From Pteria penguin (lineage: Eukaryota > Mollusca > Bivalvia > Pterioida > Pteriidae), in the NCBI GenBank assembly GCA_035048485.1, contig CM068584.1:69476637-69540636 (forward strand): a DNA stretch of 64,000 nt, written 5' to 3'. The notes beneath the pieces were generated by a model. The model saw only the letters and a list, made by a program, of their open reading frames with translations. It made no database searches and had not been told where the DNA came from. The translations under genes were made by a program, and so were the position numbers. Positions 12,425 to 24,200 of the stretch are shown in pieces (positions within the stretch are counted from its first letter, which is position 1; each line of letters starts with the position of its first letter).

Positions 12425-14480
12425 TCACATACAAAATAAAGCATTCTGTTCAGTATTGAATATAACATCAATGTGACGCGTTTGACGGGTTGTGTCACAC
12501 CGAGGTCAATGCTACAAGCACTCCATATTTCTCTGATAGATGTAGTACATGGGTGTTTATGTAGCGAAGACTTCTGTTCAGCACTAAATGTATCTTCCCA
12601 TAAGCTAAAATTGAATTGATGTGCTCAGATAATATACAAGTTGCATATTGAGATCGCTAATGTTTGGCGTTAAATGTTAAGAAACATGCAATGCTACGCA
12701 GTAATACATAATACTCATGTACACTGCTATTCATAGAGATGCCTATATATGGTTACATATTCATAATATACAAGATAGAGGAAATCCACCAATGAAAGCT
12801 CTCGAGCACTTCCGAAACAAGAACCTCGTAAACAGCTAGGAGAAAATCGTCTTTTCGTTGTAAGCTGGACGTGACGTCATATCAGTGGCGAATTCAGGAT
12901 TTCCAAAAAAGGAGAAAAGGGTGGGGGCAGCATATGTAAAAGTCAACTACTAGACAAAATAGCCAACCATTTTGCATGGCAAATTTTAACTCATCTTATT
13001 GTAGTGTTTCCAGACTTTATCATCTATATATACCTTGTTAATTTGTGGTGAAAGACGGGGGACCCTTTTAAATCCGCCACTGGATATCCTGAATATTCAG
13101 CTTGAATTCACATAATAGGAAGTTAATTATTTATAAACAATTTAGAAACGAAAACGTTTCATACTCATTGCTGCATTTATGGAGAGGGGTGTTTGCAACT
13201 CCCCCTTTTGATCGAAATATTTTATTAAATAAAGTCATTATCGATCTTTTTTTTTTAATGGCTGCAGCCCCCTTTTCCAGACCAATAGTGCAAAACATTT
13301 GTCATGGGAGACTGCATCCCCTCTATCAAAAATTTCTAGATCCGCTTATGTAACTATATTACATATGGACACACGTGTGTTCAAAACAGACCATAGTCAC
13401 AACGCCATCGTTGTTGGTGGTGGTGGGGATTCACGTGATTGCAAATTGTACAAGTTCTCCATCGTTTTCGTTTTCAGGTCTAGTGACCACTATGTGTGTC
13501 CAAGGTGTGTACGTGCGTAATAGTGATAATGTTACAAAAACAACAACAACAACAACAAATGTGTTTGCACATACCATTCCAACGCTTGGAACATGCCTTT
13601 TTATTTATGTTTTTCTATGTTATTTGTTTTTTGATTTTGATATTTAATATGTTGCGCCGAACTTGTGAATAAAAGTGTAAACATTCTACACTTAACAAAC
13701 CCGGTATTGGTCAGACCCAATTACATCTGCACGAGCCTGCACGCACCTGCAGCAAATATATGAATAGATTCCCTACTGCTGTGTAGTAAAATGTAAGGTC
13801 CATTATATCTAATTATAATTATTGTTTCCTATATACATTTAATGGTATGTGCATCAAAGTGTATTCTCAACATATTGTGAATAGTTGATTTATTATTTGT
13901 TTGTGTTTTATATTCTTTTGACAATACTACAGCAAGGATAAACCTCTCATAGAACATCACCTACTTCTTTGTTCACGAACAAAAGGTTGTACCGCCCAGG
14001 AATCTCGCTATGTTGGATAAGACAGATATAGTTCCATGCGCGGATCCAGAAATTTTTGTCAGAGGGGGTCCAACCAAATAAGGTAAATTTTTCTCTTAGA
14101 CGAGGGGGGTCCAACCCCCAAAATGCCCAAATATTACCTTTTTTTGGTAAAATTTTCGGATTCCCGGGGGGGGGGGTTCCAGACCCCCCTAACCCCCCCC
14201 CCTCTGTATCCGCGCATGTAGTTCTACGATATGTCAGTATAGGATTCTCATCTATAATAAGAGAGATAACTCCAGCAAATATTTTGTGCTCTTCGAGACA
14301 TTTTTGATCATTATGTAAAATACGAAAGTAACGTGGAATTAAGAATTTTCATTATGATGTTCAATAAAACTATAGATCAGAAAGTTATCTATTTTATCTA
14401 TATATCTATTACATATCTCTGTTACACTTGTAAACAATATGGCAATCAACTCCCCAAGACCGACTTTCTTTAGCATATTT
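12425..14480. repeat. composite conserved block, copy delta (longest)
   Basis: Fourth copy, directly following gamma and extending further. It shares with copy epsilon (18.3-21.1 kb) the phrases AGTCACAACGCCAT, GGTATTGGTCAGACCCAATT, GCACGAGCCTGCACGCACCT, CCAGCAAATATTTT and AATTTTCATTA. It carries a (CAA)n run at about 13537-13558 where epsilon has (GAT)n. A separate short inverted-repeat element (14035-14218) is inserted here and absent from epsilon. No coding motif was seen in its open frames. Confidence 0.8.
14035..14218. mobile_element. 184 bp inverted-repeat element with 6 bp target-site duplication
   Basis: Starts CATGCGCGGATCCAGA and ends with the complement of CATGCGCGGATACAGA, an inverted repeat of about 16 bp. 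It is flanked by TAGTTC at 14029-14034 and 14219-14224. The paralogous block at 18.3-21.1 kb has a single TAGTTC at 20329-20334 and no insert, which supplies the empty site. The interior has long G and C runs and no coding capacity. The mobilising family is not known to me. Confidence 0.85.
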
Positions 14481-15600
14481 TACCCCAAAGTCACATTTTA
14501 TCACGCATGACATGGTACTGGAACTTCTTTTATTGGAACGATCATATCAAGACCTATCAGATTACATGTTTTTTTTTTCATGAATTTGTCGAGTTGTTTA
14601 CATTTTATTCAAAATTTCCAATTTTCAGCGATTTTTGATAAAAAATCTTATGTTTTTGCCCCAAAACTCAGTAAAGCCCCAATGGTCAGAGTGCAAACAT
14701 GGCTCATTTTGTAGCATTTTTAATAAGCTTTCAGAAAAATATACCCTCGAAAATTCCTACTAGGGGGGAGGGAGGGGCAGGGGTATATAGCAGCTCAAGG
14801 TCTAACGTCTTTTATTTTGTTTTTCGCAAATAGAGGTAACTAAAACAGGTTAACCAAATCACTCACGTGGAAAAAATGTCACATAAATCAACCGAACCTT
14901 GTACTCTAGTGTGGATCCCACAGATGAATCGTTGGTGCAGTTTTGTACTGTTAATAACTGAGATACTCATTACCACAAGTTAGGGTTAGGGTTAGTTTTC
15001 AAGTGTGCATCCGAAGAGGAATAATTAGTTAGCGTAAGTTTACTCCACGTAATCTCTTTATTGTTATATTAACGATTAATTCTGAAACAAAGTATAAATA
15101 TTCAACTTGTCTTGTAATTCTATATACACAAATGGGGAAAACGTATGCTGCAAATATAGGTCACACCTAGCTGTAGTGAAGTTTACGTAGAATGTTTACA
15201 ATATTTAAAGGAATAAATTTAACCGATACAGTCTGATTTCCCACTTAAATCAATTAAAACGTAGATTTTTCGGCATAACTACCTCAAAAGTATGTTGTTA
15301 TTGAGGTTGGCAAGGGACACTGGAAAGACCCAATGCGACTGAATGAAAAGATAAGTCTCAAAAGTAATCATCGCGTTTCCTCAGCTCTGGTATAAATAAT
15401 TTGATGAATTTACAGTTCTTAACATACAAACATAGTAGGTTTTTCATAAATATACCCATATTTAATGCACATCACCATGGACCTTTTTTTGTGGTTAATG
15501 TAATGATCTCAGCATTTAAAGTATAAAATAATCGGAAATGAAAGCGGAACACAAATTAACATCAGGATTGTGGTGGATTCCTGCTGTCGGCCTGGAGATT
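14480..15600. other. unclassified AT-rich region
   Basis: No gene, RNA or clear repeat recognised. It contains a short TTAGGG-like run (GTTAGGGTTAGGGTTAG near 14980-14996), too short to call an interstitial telomere tract. Confidence 0.5.
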
Positions 15601-15700
15601 TTTAAGGTGATTTGTCACCATCTGCCTCCACATTTCTAGCTCCCATATAATCTATCACCATCTTACTCTCTGTCTGTCCGTCCCATATCTAAGCTGATTA
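15600..15700. repeat. one or two diverged units of the 46 bp satellite
   Basis: The words CACCATCTTACTCTCTGTCT and GTCCCATATCTAAGCTGATT match the consensus of the large 46 bp array that starts at 21.2 kb. Here the repeat has only one or two copies, in the equivalent position downstream of a paralogous block. Confidence 0.75.
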
Positions 15701-16155
15701 CACGGATTCCGAGGACGCCTACAATGTTACCACGACGTACATGGCTTGCGAGGACACCCACACTGCTACGATGACGTACATGTACACGGATTTCAAAGAC
15801 ACCCGCAATGTTACCATGACGTACATGGATTGCAAGGACACCCGCATTTTTACGATGACGTACATGGATTCCGAGGACACCCGCACTGTTGCAATGACGT
15901 GCATGGGTTGAAAGGATACTTGCTTTCTTAGGATGACGTACACAGATTGCAAGGTCATCCGCACGGTTACATTGATGTACACGGATTCCGATGACATTCG
16001 CACTGTTAAGATGACGCACACGGATTTCGAGGACATCCACACAGTTACAATGACGAAGTCTGAGGACACCCGCACTGTTATGATGACGTACACAGATTCT
16101 GAGAAAACAGACATTGTTACGAAGACGGGCACAGATTCTGTTAAGATCACGTACA
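15700..16155. repeat. 39 bp tandem repeat, about 11 copies
   Basis: The unit contains ATGACGTACATGGATTCCGA and GGACACCCGCACTGTTAC. TACATGG recurs at 15822 and 15861, giving a 39 bp period. Because 39 is 13 codons, several frames on both strands stay open (178 and 145 residues minus, 84 and 61 plus). I read these as repeat artefacts. Confidence 0.9.
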
Positions 16156-16159
16156 CTAT

Positions 16160-17100
16160 AACCAGAGTGACAGATATGACACACTGAGCCCAGTATCATT
16201 TTGACTTGAATGACATATATGACACACTGAGTCGAGTATCATTTTGACTTGAATGACATATATGACACACTGAGCCCAGTATCATTTTGACTTGAATGAC
16301 ATATATGAAACACTGAGTCCAGTGTCACAATAATTTGAATGACATATATGACATATCATTATGACTTAAATGGCAAATGTGACGTACTGAGTCCAGTGCC
16401 ATCTTGCCTTGAATGACATATATGACACTGATTCCGGTGCCACTTTCACAAGAATGCAAAAAGACGCACCGAGTCCAGTGTCACTATTATTACAATGATA
16501 GATACGGCACACGGAAACCGGTTGTATTCTGAATTCGATGACTGATATGACACACTGCCCCAGTGCCTCTATGACTTAAATGATAGATATGATGCACTAA
16601 GACCAGTGCCATTATGACTTGAATGTTAACTATGACAGACTTATTCACTATCAGTTGAATGAAGCATTTGACACACTGAGTCAGGTGTTACTATGATTTG
16701 AGTGAGAGAGTACTCACTGAGACCAGTCCCTATTACGCAAATAACTGATATGACATACAGTGACACTATGACTTGAACGATAGGCGTATCACACTGAATC
16801 CAGCGTTAATATGACGGGAATGACCTATATTACAAACTGAATCTGGTGTCATTACGATTTAATGGCATATATGACACATTGTTATGGCTACACACTGGGT
16901 CCAATGTCATTGTGACTTTATTTACACAACTGTCACACTGAATCCAGTATCACACTGACAGGAGTGACATTTTGTTTCACAAGGAAATCTTTGCTCTATG
17001 ACAGGTTGTGACATATCTAATCCAGGATCAATACGGCAAACGTGACAGGCTGTGATAATAAGGACAAATGATAGCTCACCGAATTCACTCCGATATTGAG
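16160..17100. repeat. diverged minisatellite block 4
   Basis: Same 41-45 bp family. The first three units (16170-16320) are almost identical. It ends with the transition phrase CAAACGTGACAGGCTGTGA seen at the ends of the other blocks. Confidence 0.85.
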
Positions 17101-17104
17101 ATCG

Positions 17105-17580
17105 CATGTGTCCCTATATGTATCACTATAGTGAACAGGAAGCCAAATACGTAGTAAACATAGCACTCTGTGTGTTCCTACATATATCACTATAGTGAAC
17201 TGGAAGCTAAACACGCAGTAAACATAGCACTCTGTGTGTTCCTACATATATCACTATAGTGAACAGGAAGCCAAACACGTAGTAAACATAGCACTCTGTG
17301 TGTTCCTACATATATCACTATAGTGAACAGGAAGCCAAACACGTAGTAAACATAGCACTCTGTGTGTTCCTACATATATCACTATAGTGAACAGGAAGCC
17401 AAACACGTAGTAAACATAGCACTCTGTGTGTTCCTACATATATCACTATAGTGAACTGGAAGCCAAACACGTAGTAAACATAGCACTCTGTGTGTTCCTA
17501 CATATATCACTATAGTGAACAGGAAACCAAACACGTAGTAAACATAGCACTCTGTGTGATCCGGCATGCATCACAATAGT
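17105..17580. repeat. 64 bp tandem repeat, about 7 copies
   Basis: The unit contains TTCCTACATATATCACTATA, GTGAACAGGAAGCC and AAACACGTAGTAAACATAGC. The period is 64 bp (for example TTCC at 17175 and 17239). Each unit carries the perfect 12 bp palindrome TCACTATAGTGA. Copies are more than 95% alike by eye, which suggests recent amplification. Confidence 0.93.
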
Positions 17581-17639
17581 AAACGGGATACCGCCCTTTC
17601 ACAGAGGCACCGTCTATTTCTTACTCTGAAAAGATTATA

Positions 17640-18340
17640 TGAATATTGTTTCAATAACACACTGAGTCCAGTATCTATTTCTCACTCTGAAAAGAGGAAA
17701 GGGGTGTTTGAATAATGTAGAATGATTGACAAATGTGACACACTGAGTCCAGTATTCAGAGAATGATGTATTGATTGAATATTGTTTTACGTTACTCCAC
17801 GTCTATTTCACGGATAAGGTGACGACATCTGCCTGATGCAGTGCATAGAAATTTAGACTTTTACCACGAACCCGCCTCAGGCAGTGAGGGACCTCACACG
17901 GGACCTCGGTTTTTACTGTATTATCCGAAAGACATAACACCGAGGAGTCGAACCCGGGACCTCTCGATCACTACTGCACACCGGCATCATATTTGACACT
18001 GAATCCAGATTTACTCTGAACTGTATGACAGACGGATTCCAGTGCTACTACGATTTAAATGGCAGATGCTACACACAGCGTCTAGTGTCACTATGACTTG
18101 AGTGACAGATATTGCACACTGAATCCAGTTTCCCTACGATTTAAATGACATTTGAAACCCTGAGCCTAGTGCTTCTGTGAGCAAATGAGGCTTGTGTCAT
18201 TATGACTTCGTTGACACATGTGACACACAATCAGGGGTCAGTGTTACACTGACGCTAGTGACAAGCTGTGTCACAATGAATTTCGTTTCACTGTTACAGG
18301 TTGTAACTTACGGAATCTAGGGTCAATATGGCAAGCGTCA
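17640..18340. repeat. diverged minisatellite block 5
   Basis: Same family as block 1, interrupted by a degraded SINE at 17768-17986. It ends with ATCTAGGGTCAATATGGCAA and TCTAGTTCCACTATGACAAT, as at 11.3 kb. Confidence 0.8.
17768..17986 (-). mobile_element. tRNA-derived SINE, copy 2 (degraded)
   Basis: Matches SINE copy 1 on the minus strand: GATT-type tail at the left, GTGACGACATCTGCC body, and a box B-like GGGTTCGACTCC. The tRNA-like head is shortened between box B and the CCGGTG start, so box A is damaged. Confidence 0.8.
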
Positions 18341-18382
18341 CAGGCTGTGAGATAGCAAGTCTAGTTCCACTATGACAATAAA

Positions 18383-18652
18383 GATTGATTGATTGATTAT
18401 TGTTTTGCGTCACTCCACGATTATTTCACGTATATGGTGACGGCATCTGCCTGATGCATTGTATACAAATTTAGTCCTTTGCAACGGACCCATCCGAAGC
18501 AGTGAGGGATCTTTGACCTGCCACGCCTACCGTGACACGGGACCTCGGTTTTTACTGTCTTATCCGAAAGACCGGTGTGCCAAGGGTGGGGGTCCAACCC
18601 GGGACATCTCGATTACGAACCGAGCACCTTATCCAGTAGGCCAAACCGGCTT
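18383..18652 (-). mobile_element. tRNA-derived SINE, copy 3
   Basis: Full-length relative of SINE copy 1 on the minus strand. It has a box A-like TTGGCCTACTGGATAAGG, a box B-like GGGTTGGACCCCC, a conserved body (GATGCCGTCACC complement GGTGACGGCATC) and a triple GATT tail at 18383-18394. Confidence 0.88.
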
Positions 18653-19867
18653 AATAATAAAAATTCACATTGAGATAATAAGAACAAATTATAACACATC
18701 TGATTCAGTGTCATTATGAGACGGATACAGTTGGTATAAAACATCATGTAGTGGCAGAATTCTAGCTCTCCCCACCCCACCATTTCCACACAAATTTACA
18801 CGGTATATATAGATAATAAATACTCTAATAAAATGAGGAAAATCCCAGATCCGGCACCCAAAACGGCTGAGTATTTTAGCTTACACTTGACTTTCAAATA
18901 CCCCCACCCTTTTTTTTCATTTTGGAAATTCTGGATCCAACACTCACATAAGCAGTATTACAATGACAGAGGTAGAAAATATGATTATATAAACAATAAA
19001 AGATCTTCATTGTGACACAGGTGACAAACCAAGTCCAGTGTTACAAGCACTAAACTTTTCTCTGATAGATGTAGTACATTGGTGTTTATGTAAACAAAAC
19101 TTTTTTAGTATTAAATGTATCTTTGCATGAGCTAAAATAGAATGGGTGTGGTCAGAAAAACAAAAAGGTTACATATTGTGATCGCAAAAAAATGGCATTA
19201 CATTCCGACACAACGCAGTGATACGCAGTACTCCTTAGTACTTATGTATACTGCTATTTATAGAGATGCCTAATGATGTCTACATATTCATAACATACAA
19301 GAGAGAGGAAATCGACCAGTGAAAACTCTCGAACACTTCCGAAGCCGAACAATAACCTCGTAAATAGCTGAGAGAAAATCGTCTTTCACCGTATTCTGGA
19401 CGTGACGTCATATCAGTGGCGTATTCAGAATTTCTGAAAGGGGAAAAAAGGGGGTTGGGACAGCACATGTGAAAAGCCAAGTACCAGACAATATACACAG
19501 CCATTTTGGTTGGCAAATCTGAAGTTTGCTGATCTAGTTTTTCCAACTCTATCATATATATATATATATCCCTTGTTAATTTGTGGTGAAAGGGGGGGGG
19601 GGGCTTTTATATCCGCCACTGGATGTCCTGAATATTCAGATTGAATTCATGTAAAAGGAAGTTAAATATAAATAGTTAAATGTAAAAAGGAAAACAGTTT
19701 GATAACTTTATGTAGGGGTATGGAGGTTACATATGATCACCTGGGTGTTCACGATAGACCAAAGTCACAACGCCATTCTGGGTGGTGGGGATTCATCTGA
19801 TTGGAAACTGTACAAGTTCTCCATTGTTCTGTTTTGTAACTTTTGCGGCCTTTGTGTGTTACCAAGG

Positions 19868-19892
19868 TGTAGAGTAATAAATAATAATAATA

Positions 19893-19930
<38 letters not shown>
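19868..19930. repeat. (AAT)n/(GAT)n microsatellite
   Basis: An AAT run followed by about 13 GAT triplets. It makes poly-D, poly-H or poly-S ORFs depending on frame and strand, none credible as protein. Confidence 0.95.
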
Positions 19931-20450
19931 CCTTCTTTTCTGAATGACATGTAACGCCGAGCCCCTGAAAAGTATAAAGTGTAAACATTCAACTCTTAAA
20001 AAACCGGGTATTGGTCAGACCCAATTACACCTGCGCGAGCCTGCACGCACCTGCAGCAAAAATATGAATGGATTCCTTATTGCTTTATAGCAAAACCTAT
20101 GGTCCATTATATCTATTCATAATTACTATTTGATATCCACATTTAATGGTATGCACACCAGAGGGTATTATCAACATATTGTGAATGATTGATGTATTAT
20201 TTGTGTGTTTTATATTCTTTGTATAATATTACATTAAAGATAAATCTCTCACAGAACTTGATCTTTTTCTTTGTTCACATGCAAATGGTTGTATCGCCCA
20301 GAAATCGCGCTCTGTTGAATAAGGCAGATAGTTCTATGATTTTTTATATAGGACTTGTCATCTATGGCAAGAACGATAACTCCAGCAAATATTTTTTACT
20401 GTTTGAGTCATTTTTTGCATCATAAGTATCATGGATTTCAGAATTTTCAT

Positions 20451-20967
20451 CCAATCTGATGACCTTATCTTTATTCCGCGTCTCTATGTGTCCCATTGCG
20501 GATAAAGATCTGGTGAAACCCACGTCCTGATGAATTCTGATGACGTCACCGAAACCCACGTCCTGATGAATTCTGATGACGTCACCGAAACCCACGTCCT
20601 GATGAATTCTGATGACGTCACCGAAACCCACGTCCTGATGAATTCTGATGACGTCACCGAAAACCACGTCCTGATGAATTCTGATGACGTCACCGAAACC
20701 CACGTCCTGATGAATTCTGATGACGTCACCGAAACCGTTATTACTCATAGCCAATCAATGACTCGTTTAGTCACGTGCAAGTAATGCAATATGTATATAG
20801 ACACTGTTAAAAATTACCGTGTGGGTTATGTACTCTGGGGATGTTCAGTCCTAGGAATTTGTAGCCGATCGATTATGTTCACCAGAACATGACACCTTAC
20901 GGAGTTTCTCAGATCTTTATCCGAAACAAATGGAGAAGTCGAATAAAGAGATGGTTTAGTCAGATTA
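20451..20967. mobile_element. 517 bp inverted-repeat element carrying a CRE-containing minisatellite
   Basis: The left end starts CCAATCTGATGACCTTATCT and the complement of the right end starts TAATCTGACTAAACCATCTC. Both arms then read TTTATTC, an imperfect inverted repeat of about 26 bp. AATTTTCAT flanks it at 20442-20450 and 20968-20976, and the paralogous block has a single AATTTTCAT at 14344-14352 with no insert. An 8-9 bp duplication suggests a hAT-type element, which is an inference. An inner inverted pair (GGATAAAGATCTGG near 20500 and CAGATCTTTATCC near 20909) lies inside the ends. The six-copy 36 bp array occupies its left half. No transposase frame is present. Confidence 0.8.
20515..20740. 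repeat. 36 bp tandem repeat, 6 copies, each with a TGACGTCA palindrome
   Basis: The unit contains CACGTCCTGATGAATTC and TGATGACGTCACCGAAACC. TGACGTCA, the full CRE (CREB/ATF) palindrome, recurs at 20541, 20577, 20613, 20649, 20685 and 20721. Copies are nearly identical. The 36 bp period equals 12 codons, so frames stay open on both strands (130 aa minus, 84 aa plus); I do not consider them coding. Confidence 0.93.
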
Positions 20968-21171
20968 AATTTTCATTACGATATTGAATTAAACTATAAA
21001 ACTATAATTTAACTATTTTAATCTATATTTATTACACGTCATATCAACATATATCTATGACAGCAGTAAACAGTATGGCAGTCAACTCTGTTCGGATTTT
21101 AGACTAATGTCCAGCGTAAAACATTCGTAACAGTGAAAACGCATGTGCATAATGATACTTCGACTGATTGC

Positions 21172-21206
21172 TTGATTACTAGTATTATTTTACGTCACTC
21201 CGCGAT
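21172..21206 (-). mobile_element. SINE 3' tail fragment at the satellite border
   Basis: The plus strand reads GATTGCTTGATTACTAG then TATTTTACGTCACTCCGCGA, matching the tail end of the SINE copies (GATTGATTGATT, then TTTTGCGTCACTCCACGATT). The match runs directly into the first GATTATCACGG of the 46 bp satellite. Confidence 0.7.
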
Positions 21207-24200
21207 TATCACGGTATTCCTCTCTATCTGTCCCTCCCATATCTAAGGCGATTATCACCATCTTACGCTCTATCTGTCCTTCCCATATCTAAGGCGATTA
21301 TCACCATCTTACGCTCTTTCTGTCCCTCCCATATCTAAGGTGATTATCACGGTCTTACTCTCTTTCTGTCCCTCCCATATCTAAGATGATTATCACGGTC
21401 TTCCTCTCTATCTGTCCCTCCCATATCTAAGGCGATTATCCCCATCTTACGCTCTATCTGTCCCTCCCATATCTAAGGTGATTATCGCGGGCATACTCTC
21501 TTTCCGTCCCTCCCATATCCAAGGTGATTATCACGGTCTTACTCTCTATCTGTCCCTCCCATATCTAAGGTGCTTATCACGGTCTTATTCTCTATCTGTC
21601 CCTCCCATATCTAACGTGATTATCACGGTCTTATTCTCTATCTGTCCCTCCCATATCTAACGTGATTATCACGGTCTTACTCTCTATCTGTCCCTCCCAT
21701 ATCTAACGTGATTATCACGGTCTTACTCTCTATCTTTCCCCCCATATCTAAGGTGATTATCACGGTCTTACTCTCTATCTGTCCCTCCCATATCTAACGT
21801 GATTATCACGGTCTTACTCTCTATCTGTCCCTCCCATATCTAACGTGATTATCACGGTCTTATTCTCTATCTGTCCCTCCCATATCTGAGGTGATTATCA
21901 CGGTCTTACTCTTTATCTGTACCTCCCATATCTAAGGTGATTATCACGGTCTTACTCTCTATCTGTCCCTCCCATATCTAACGTGATTATCACGGTCTTA
22001 TTCTCTATCTGTCCCTCCCATATCTGAGGTGATTATCACGGTCTTACTCTCTATCTGTCCCTCCCATATCTAACGTGATTATCACGGTCTTATTCTCTAT
22101 CTGTCCCTCCCATATCTGAGGTGATTATCACGGTCTTACTCTTTATCTGTACCTCCCATATCTAAGGTGATTATCACGGTCTTACTCTCTATCTGTCCCT
22201 CCCATATCTAACGTGATTATCACGGTCTTATTCTCTATCTGTCCCTCCCATATCTGAGGTGATTATCACGGTCTTACTCTCTATCTGTCCCTCCCATATC
22301 TAAGGTGATTATCACGGTCTTACTCTCTATCTGTCCCTCCCATATCTAACGTGATTATCACGGTCTTATTCTTTATCTGTCCCTCCCATATCTGAGGTGA
22401 TTATCACGGTCTTACTCTCTATCTGTCCCTCCCATATCTAAGGTGATTATCACGGTTTTACTTTCTATCGGTCCCTCCCATATCTAAGGTGCTTATCACG
22501 GTCTTACTGTCTATCTGTCCCTCCCATATCTGAGGTGATTATCACAGTCTTACTCTTTATCTGTCCCTCCCATATCTGAGGTGATTATCACGGTCTTACT
22601 CTCTATCTGTCCCTCCCATATCTGAGGTGATTATCACGGTCTTACTCTTTATCTGTCCCTCCCATATCTGAGGTGATTATCACGGTCTTACTTTCTATCG
22701 GTCCTCCCATATCTGAGGTGATTATCACGGTCTTACTCTCTATCTGTCCCTCCCATATCTAAGATGATTATCACGGCCTTACTCTCTACCTGTCCCTCCC
22801 ATATCTAAGGTGATTATCACGGTCTTACTTTCTATCGGTCCTCCCATATCTAAGGTGATTATCACGGTCTTACTTTCTATCGGTCCTCCCATATCTAAGG
22901 TGATTATCACGGTCTTACTCTCTATCTGTCCCCCCATATCTAAGATGATTATCACGGTCTTACTCTCTATCTGTCCCCCCATATCTAAGGTGATTATCAC
23001 GGTCTTACTCGCTATCTGTACCTCCCATATCTAACGTGATTATCACGGTCTTACTCTCTATCTGTCCCTCCCATATCTGAGGTGATTATCACGGTCTTAC
23101 TCTTTATCTGTCCATCCCATGTCTAACGTGATTATCACGGTCTTACTCTCTATATGTCCCTCCCATATCTGAGGTGAGTATCACGGTCTTACTCTCTATC
23201 TGTCCCTCCCATATCTGAGGTGATTATCACGGTCTTACTCTTTACCTGTCCCTCCTATATCTAAAATGATTATCACGGTCTTACTCTCTATCTGTCCCTC
23301 CCATATCTAAGGTGCTTATCACGGTCTTATTCTCTATCTGTCCCTCCCATATCTAAGGTGATTATCACGGTCTTACTCTCTATCTGTCCCTCCCATATCT
23401 GAGGTGATTATCACGGTCTTACTCTTTATCTGTCCTTCCCGTATCTGAGGTGATTATCACGGTCTTACTCTCTATCTGTCCCTCCCATATCTAAGATGAT
23501 TATCACGGTCTTACTTTCTATCTGTCCCTCCCCTATCTAAGGTGATTATCACGGTCTTACTTTCTAGCGGTCCCTCCCATATCTAAGATGATTATCACGG
23601 TCTTCCTCTCTATCTGTCCCTCCCATATCTAAGGTGATTATCACGGCCTTACTCTCTGTCTTTCCCTCCCATATCTAAGGTGATTATCACGATCTTGCTC
23701 TTTATCTGTCCCTCCCATATCTAACGTGATTATCACGGTCTTACTCTCTATCTGTCCCTCCCAAATCTAACGTGATTATCACGGTCTTACTCTCTATCTG
23801 TCCCTCCCATATCTAACGTGATTATCACGGTCTTACTCTCTATCTGTCAATCCCATATCTAAGATGATTATCACGGTCTTACTCTCTATCTGTCCCTCCC
23901 ATATCTAAGGTGATTATCACGGTCTTCCTCTCTATCTGTCCCTCCCATATCTAAGATGATTATCACGGTCTTCCTCTCTATCTGTCCCTCCCATATCTAA
24001 GGTGATTATCACGGCCTTACTCTCTGTCTTTCCCTCCGATATCTAACGTGATTATCACGGTCTTACTCTCTATCTGTCCCTCCCATAACTAAGGTGATTA
24101 TCACGGTCTTACTCTCTATCTGTCCCTCCCATATCTGAGGTGATTATCACGGTCTTACTCTCTATCTGTCCCTCCCATATCTAAGATGATTATCACGGTC

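Larger units (their letters stand above)
18340..21110. repeat. composite conserved block, copy epsilon
   Basis: Fifth copy, collinear with delta across most of its length: ACATTGGTGTTTATGTAAAC near 19076, GAGATGCCTAATGATGTCTA near 19262, CGTGACGTCATATCAGTGGC near 19401, AAGTCACAACGCCATTCTGG near 19761, GGTATTGGTCAGACCCAATT near 20008. It contains a full SINE (18383-18652), a (GAT)n tract, and a 517 bp inverted-repeat element (20451-20967) that copy delta lacks. Confidence 0.8.

Noticed and set aside
14980..14996. Telomere-type TTAGGG repeats
   Set aside because: Only about two and a half units, too short to be called a telomeric tract.
15663..16199. Long overlapping open frames on both strands (178 and 145 residues minus, 84 plus)
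   Set aside because: They come from a 39 bp tandem repeat whose length is a multiple of three, so stop-free frames persist on both strands. No known domain appears.
17105..17580. T7 promoter-like phrase TCACTATAG in every 64 bp unit
   Set aside because: Only about nine bases match, they are part of the palindrome TCACTATAGTGA, and the upstream half of the phage promoter is absent.
20515..20740. Hammerhead-like words CTGATGA and GAAAC in the 36 bp repeat
   Set aside because: The core words and a GTC triplet are present in suggestive order, but the bases between CTGATGA and GAAAC cannot form stem II and no stem I pairing exists, so a ribozyme is unlikely.
20362..20754. 130-residue repeat protein on the minus strand with a 12-residue motif
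   Set aside because: It is the 36 bp tandem repeat read in frame, equally open in other frames, inside a non-coding inverted-repeat element.
22779..23034. 73-74 residue frames on both strands in the satellite
   Set aside because: Local 45 bp unit variants (one base deleted) keep the frame open for a few units; no protein evidence.
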